Shown one piece after another: positions 6,770-9,408 of a DNA stretch of 9,408 bases. The notes under the pieces were generated by a model. That model did no database searches. It was not told the origin of the DNA and saw only the letters and a program-made list of their open reading frames with translations. How positions within the stretch are numbered: the stretch's first letter is position 1; every line of letters begins with the position of its first letter. The DNA comes from CAZXVU01 sp964644465. Lineage in GTDB: Bacteria > Chlamydiota > Chlamydiia > Chlamydiales > SM23-39. The stretch spans positions 1-9,408 of the forward strand of contig CAZXVU010000081.1 of assembly GCA_964644465.1 (NCBI GenBank), in the 5' to 3' direction. The position numbers were made by a program, and so were the translations under genes.

Positions 6770-8383
6770 ATGGAATTCAAAAAAATCTCTATATTTCTTT
6801 TGACGATCCTAGCAACTATTGCCTGGCCAAAAGAGCCTCTCTATCCAAATTACAGAGGCTCTGTTCCGCCGAGTGAAACACCCGAACTTCTCCTCTATTT
6901 TGATATCAATGGAACAATGATCGCAGCAGGCTGGGAGAGAAGTCTGGAAACAAATCTCAATATGTACCTGGCGAGAAAGCATAAATTCCTCTGGAGCCAA
7001 GACCTCGCGGAACCGATTACTTATTGGGAATTTTTAGAAAACGAGATAAAAAGCGAACGAGAACAAAAAGCATTCCAATTTCTCACATTTCTGAAAGAGA
7101 ACGATCATCCTCTTCTTCCCCTTGTCGAAGGTCAATTCAATGCGATTCAAGAACGGTTATCGCAGGGAAAAATTGTATTTCCTTCCTTCTATAAGCTGAT
7201 CGATCATCTCAACGCCCAAGGAATCTGCTATTCGGTGATTTTACGAACATTCGGAGAGGATGTTCCCAGGGTCGCAGCCGAGATCAATCAACACTTTCCC
7301 AATTTCTTCTCCTTTCAGGGAAATTTGATCGATAACAAGTTGCAATTAGATCAAACCTACGAAGGGGCTCATGAAATCTATCAGTTTTTCAGAGACTGTC
7401 TAAATGATCAGTGCCATGTGGCCATCGAAGACGATTGGAGAGAGTTTTTGCGATATGAAACAAGAGATCATGGAAAAAAATTTCCCATCGATCTCTCCGA
7501 CACGCGGATTCTTCCCCTTTTTATAGATGATTCTGCTCTTTATGTGATCCATCCTTTCGATATTCTAACGGGACATCCTTTGGATCTTCATCAATTGATT
7601 CAAAGCCGGCACATCATTCCTGCAGACACGATCGAGGCTGCTTTAAACGACGATTATTATATTCAGCAAGTTCAACAATCGATCCATGCCCACGCAAAAC
7701 TCTCCTCGGAATGGAAACGATGTGAAGATGTTATTGCAACCATCTATCATTCTCATCCTGAAATTGAAAAAGCATACTTTGCTTTGAAAAATTCTCTCCA
7801 GAAAGCCCTTCTTGCAGACTCTCTATCCCCCTCTGACATAAAGAGAATCCTCAGAGGGATTGAATTCGGCGCCGAAAAACATCGCTACCAAAAAAGGAAT
7901 ACTCACCATTCCCCTCCCTATTTTATTCATCCATTGGGTGTTGCAGACCAGATCATGACGATCGGCAAAGTCTATGATGCCGACATCCTGATTGCGGCGC
8001 TCCTTCACGATACTGTGGAAGATACGAATACGACATTCGATGAGATACGCCTTACTTTCGGCACAAAAATCGAAGGCTATGTACGCGAGCTGACTGACGA
8101 TCCCAATTTAACCACTGCCGAGCAGAAACATATGCAGTTCCTGAACGCGGTTCACAAATCAATAGGGGCAGCCATTGTAAAACTCTCCGACAAGTACTAT
8201 AACCTCCATGATTTCATCCACAACCCCCCTCCCGGACTGCCTCAAGAAAAAATTACCGAATATTTCTACTCCGCGAAAAAGATTGTGAATGCCCTGCCGC
8301 CTGTCAATGCGCCTCTCAAAGATGGTCTTGACAAGGTCATTGAAGATTATATGGATTTTCTTGGCTTCGGATTTGACGAATAG
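6770..8383 (+). CDS. Probable exported two-domain phosphohydrolase: HAD-like region plus SpoT/MESH1-type HD domain
   Basis: A 537-aa protein, 27 nt after comEC and probably in its operon. Residues 1-20 are two lysines followed by a hydrophobic run, resembling a signal peptide or anchor. Residues about 38-265 look HAD-like: the nucleophile motif YFDINGT (Asp45, with Asn rather than Asp at +2), Thr160 in VILRT, and acidic pairs at 221-222 (IEDDW) and 253-254 (LFIDDS). Residues about 355-485 are a metal-dependent HD domain of the (p)ppGpp hydrolase class: FIHPLGVA (His387), LLHDTVEDT (His413, Asp414, Glu417, Asp418), ELTDD and KLSDKYYNL (Asp474). All expected metal ligands are present. There is no synthetase or TGS/ACT domain, so it is not a RelA/SpoT enzyme. 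MESH1-type proteins cleave the 3'-diphosphate of ppGpp, and human MESH1 also dephosphorylates NADPH. The substrate here is unknown, and an extracytoplasmic location would be odd for a ppGpp hydrolase. The HD call is strong, the HAD call moderate, export only predicted. Confidence 0.82.
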   Translation: MEFKKISIFLLTILATIAWPKEPLYPNYRGSVPPSETPELLLYFDINGTMIAAGWERSLETNLNMYLARKHKFLWSQDLAEPITYWEFLENEIKSEREQKAFQFLTFLKENDHPLLPLVEGQFNAIQERLSQGKIVFPSFYKLIDHLNAQGICYSVILRTFGEDVPRVAAEINQHFPNFFSFQGNLIDNKLQLDQTYEGAHEIYQFFRDCLNDQCHVAIEDDWREFLRYETRDHGKKFPIDLSDTRILPLFIDDSALYVIHPFDILTGHPLDLHQLIQSRHIIPADTIEAALNDDYYIQQVQQSIHAHAKLSSEWKRCEDVIATIYHSHPEIEKAYFALKNSLQKALLADSLSPSDIKRILRGIEFGAEKHRYQKRNTHHSPPYFIHPLGVADQIMTIGKVYDADILIAALLHDTVEDTNTTFDEIRLTFGTKIEGYVRELTDDPNLTTAEQKHMQFLNAVHKSIGAAIVKLSDKYYNLHDFIHNPPPGLPQEKITEYFYSAKKIVNALPPVNAPLKDGLDKVIEDYMDFLGFGFDE

Positions 8384-8410
8384 ACCCTCTTCAGTTAGAA
8401 TTTTGGGTCT
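8382..8410 (+). terminator. Weak hairpin after the HAD-HD gene, just before tRNA-His
   Basis: AGACCC (8382-8387) pairs perfectly with GGGTCT (8405-8410). An inner TTC/GAA pairing (8390-8392 with 8398-8400) surrounds AGTTA. It overlaps the stop codon of the preceding gene and is followed only by a short T run (TTTG), so it is at best an inefficient intrinsic terminator. It might instead be a processing structure in a joint transcript with the tRNA. Confidence 0.3.
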
Positions 8411-8414
8411 TTGT

Positions 8415-8489
8415 GGCGATCGTAGCTCAGTTGGTTAGAGCATTGGATTGTGGATCCAAATGTCGCGGGTTCGATCCCCGTCGATCGCC
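8415..8489 (+). tRNA. tRNA-His (anticodon GTG)
   Basis: The full cloverleaf is visible. The 7-bp acceptor is GCGATCG (8416-8422) with CGATCGC (8482-8488). The D stem is GCTC/GAGC. The anticodon stem is TTGGA/TCCAA around loop TTGTGGA, with anticodon GTG at 8450-8452. The T stem is GCGGG/CCCGT around TTCGATC. The extra G at 8415 pairs with discriminator C at 8489, which is the encoded G-1:C73 identity pair of bacterial tRNA-His. The following bases are CAT, so a complete CCA tail is not encoded and must be added enzymatically. It lies 31 bp after the HAD-HD gene and 60 bp before uppP on the same strand. Confidence 0.97.
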
Positions 8490-8530
8490 CATTTTAATGA
8501 TGTGAGCGCCATGCAGGGCGCGTCGATCGC
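8479..8530 (+). repeat. 10-bp direct repeat of the tRNA-His 3' end
   Basis: CGTCGATCGC occurs at the 3' end of tRNA-His (8479-8488) and again exactly at 8521-8530, 32 bp further on. Between them is a small hairpin, GCGCC-ATGCAG-GGCGC (8506-8521), with no T run. The second copy could be a relic of an attachment site or of a tRNA-end duplication, or it could pair with the tRNA 5' acceptor strand. The repeat contains the palindrome CGATCG, so chance is also possible. Confidence 0.4.
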
Positions 8531-8549
8531 ATTGTAAATGAGGCTCTAG

Positions 8550-9377
8550 GTGACCTTCTTTCACGCATTGATTTTAGGTCTCGTTCAGGGCATTACTGAA
8601 TTTTTTCCTATCAGTTCCTCAGGCCATCTGAGACTCTTCAAATGGTTTTTAGGCATCCCCGACGGGGAGCACCTCCTCTTTTTCGATCTTGTCTGCCATG
8701 CAGGGACACTCCTGGCCCTCCTCATCTACCTGCGAAAAGATGTGATCGATATCCTCACCGATCGAAAAAAGATCGCTTTGTACGGTTTAGCACTGATACC
8801 TCTTGTTCCCGCTTATTTTTTGCTGAAGCCCTTGCGCTTAGTCCTTTCCGATCCCTCCTATCTCGGATATTGCCTCATGATTACTGGAGCTATCCTCTAT
8901 ACCGCATCGTTGAAAACCGTCATCAATCCTCGCCTTCAATTAGTCGCTGAAGGAGGCAAGCCTGTCCCTCATTCTCAATTTGAGCGCGTGCCAAAATGGA
9001 AAGATGTGTTATGTATAGGGGTGGTACAGTGCTTAGCGCTTATCCCTGGCATCTCACGCAGCGGATCGACGATTGCTGCAGCCCGATTTTGCGGGTGGGA
9101 ATGGAAAGAAGCGGCCCGGTTTTCTTTTTTGCTGTCTATCCCAACGATATTGGGCGGACAGTTGCTTGAGACAATCAAGCTATTGAAAGGAGAGTCAGAA
9201 GCCGTAGGAGCTATTTCCTGGATTTGTTACGGGAGCGGTTTTGCAGCGGCTTTCATCGTGGGATTAGGTGCCGTGCGCTTTGTGTTCTGGGTTTATAATC
9301 AAGGGAGCGTCCGTCCTTTTGCTGCATATTGCTTAGGGGCCGGCCTCTTTGCATGGGCAGTATTCAATCATGGCTAA
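8550..9377 (+). CDS. uppP: Undecaprenyl-diphosphatase (UppP/BacA family)
   Basis: Integral membrane phosphatase that turns undecaprenyl diphosphate into undecaprenyl phosphate, the lipid carrier recycled for peptidoglycan and other surface polymers. The 275 aa are normal length. Both family signatures are present: GITEFFPISSSGHL (14-27) with the acidic Glu17, and PGISRSGST (166-174) with the catalytic Ser/Arg cluster. Several hydrophobic segments (about 43-60, 76-92, 104-119, 191-204, 219-240, 255-272) match a polytopic protein. The start is GTG at 8550, with GAGG (8540-8543) 6 nt upstream. The nearby ATG at 8538 reads into a stop after three codons, so it is not the start, and the GTG product begins just as the family does (MTFFHALILGLVQGITE). 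In Chlamydiae the product would serve lipid II cycling for division-septum peptidoglycan. The end overlaps the next gene by 8 nt. Confidence 0.96.
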   Translation: MTFFHALILGLVQGITEFFPISSSGHLRLFKWFLGIPDGEHLLFFDLVCHAGTLLALLIYLRKDVIDILTDRKKIALYGLALIPLVPAYFLLKPLRLVLSDPSYLGYCLMITGAILYTASLKTVINPRLQLVAEGGKPVPHSQFERVPKWKDVLCIGVVQCLALIPGISRSGSTIAAARFCGWEWKEAARFSFLLSIPTILGGQLLETIKLLKGESEAVGAISWICYGSGFAAAFIVGLGAVRFVFWVYNQGSVRPFAAYCLGAGLFAWAVFNHG

Positions 9378-9408
9378 AAAGCCGAAAGCTAAACCTGAAA
9401 AAAAACCA
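9370..9408 (+). CDS. N-terminus of a Lys/Pro-rich protein, cut by window edge (possibly FtsK)
   Basis: An ATG at 9370 overlaps the uppP stop by 8 nt, and the frame is open for 13 codons to the edge: MAKKPKAKPEKKP. The Lys/Pro/Ala-rich start would fit a basic cytoplasmic leader, such as the N-terminus of an FtsK-type DNA translocase, but 13 residues cannot establish identity. The overlap suggests it is co-transcribed with uppP. There is no clear Shine-Dalgarno site, consistent with coupling. Confidence 0.5.
   Translation, partial: MAKKPKAKPEKKP

Noticed and set aside
8506..8521. Hairpin GCGCC/GGCGC after tRNA-His as a terminator
   Set aside because: The stem is only 5 bp and there is no T run after it, so it does not look like an intrinsic terminator.

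Overview
The window looks like a chromosomal segment of an environmental (amoeba- or arthropod-associated) member of the Chlamydiae. The evidence is a regulatory-type PTS relay (HprK, HPr, enzyme I) with no sugar permease beside it, a short ComEC close by, and moderate base composition. As I recall, Chlamydia trachomatis has the same core order: ptsI, ptsH, a hypothetical gene, then comEC (CT336-CT339). A Waddlia- or Parachlamydia-type organism is my inference. No species was identified by search.

The left arm (1-3632) reads leftward as one probable operon: a SUKH (SMI1/KNR4) domain protein, HPr kinase/phosphorylase, HPr and enzyme I. Gaps are 19 nt, a 17-nt overlap and 0 nt. Enzyme I runs off the left edge. 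Enzyme I takes phosphate from PEP and passes it to HPr His16. HprK reads metabolite state by phosphorylating HPr Ser47. No EII component is visible, so the output is probably regulatory.

A divergent non-coding gap (3633-4047) separates the two arms. It holds a conspicuous imperfect palindrome built from CACAAAG-type units, with two perfect mini-hairpins in its loop. An apparent ORF there is just the palindrome translated.

The right arm reads rightward. It holds a type II NADH dehydrogenase (ndh), a short ComEC DNA-uptake channel overlapping ndh by 29 nt, and 27 nt later a two-domain protein. That protein joins a signal-like N-terminus, a HAD-like phosphohydrolase region and a complete SpoT/MESH1-type HD (alarmone or NADPH phosphohydrolase) domain. 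It is the most unusual gene here. It is followed by tRNA-His(GTG), undecaprenyl-diphosphatase (uppP, GTG start), and the first 13 codons of a Lys/Pro-rich protein overlapping uppP by 8 nt.

In short, most of the window is housekeeping and regulation (PTS relay, respiration, cell-wall lipid recycling, DNA uptake). The accessory interest lies in the HAD-HD fusion, the palindrome and the SUKH gene heading the PTS operon.
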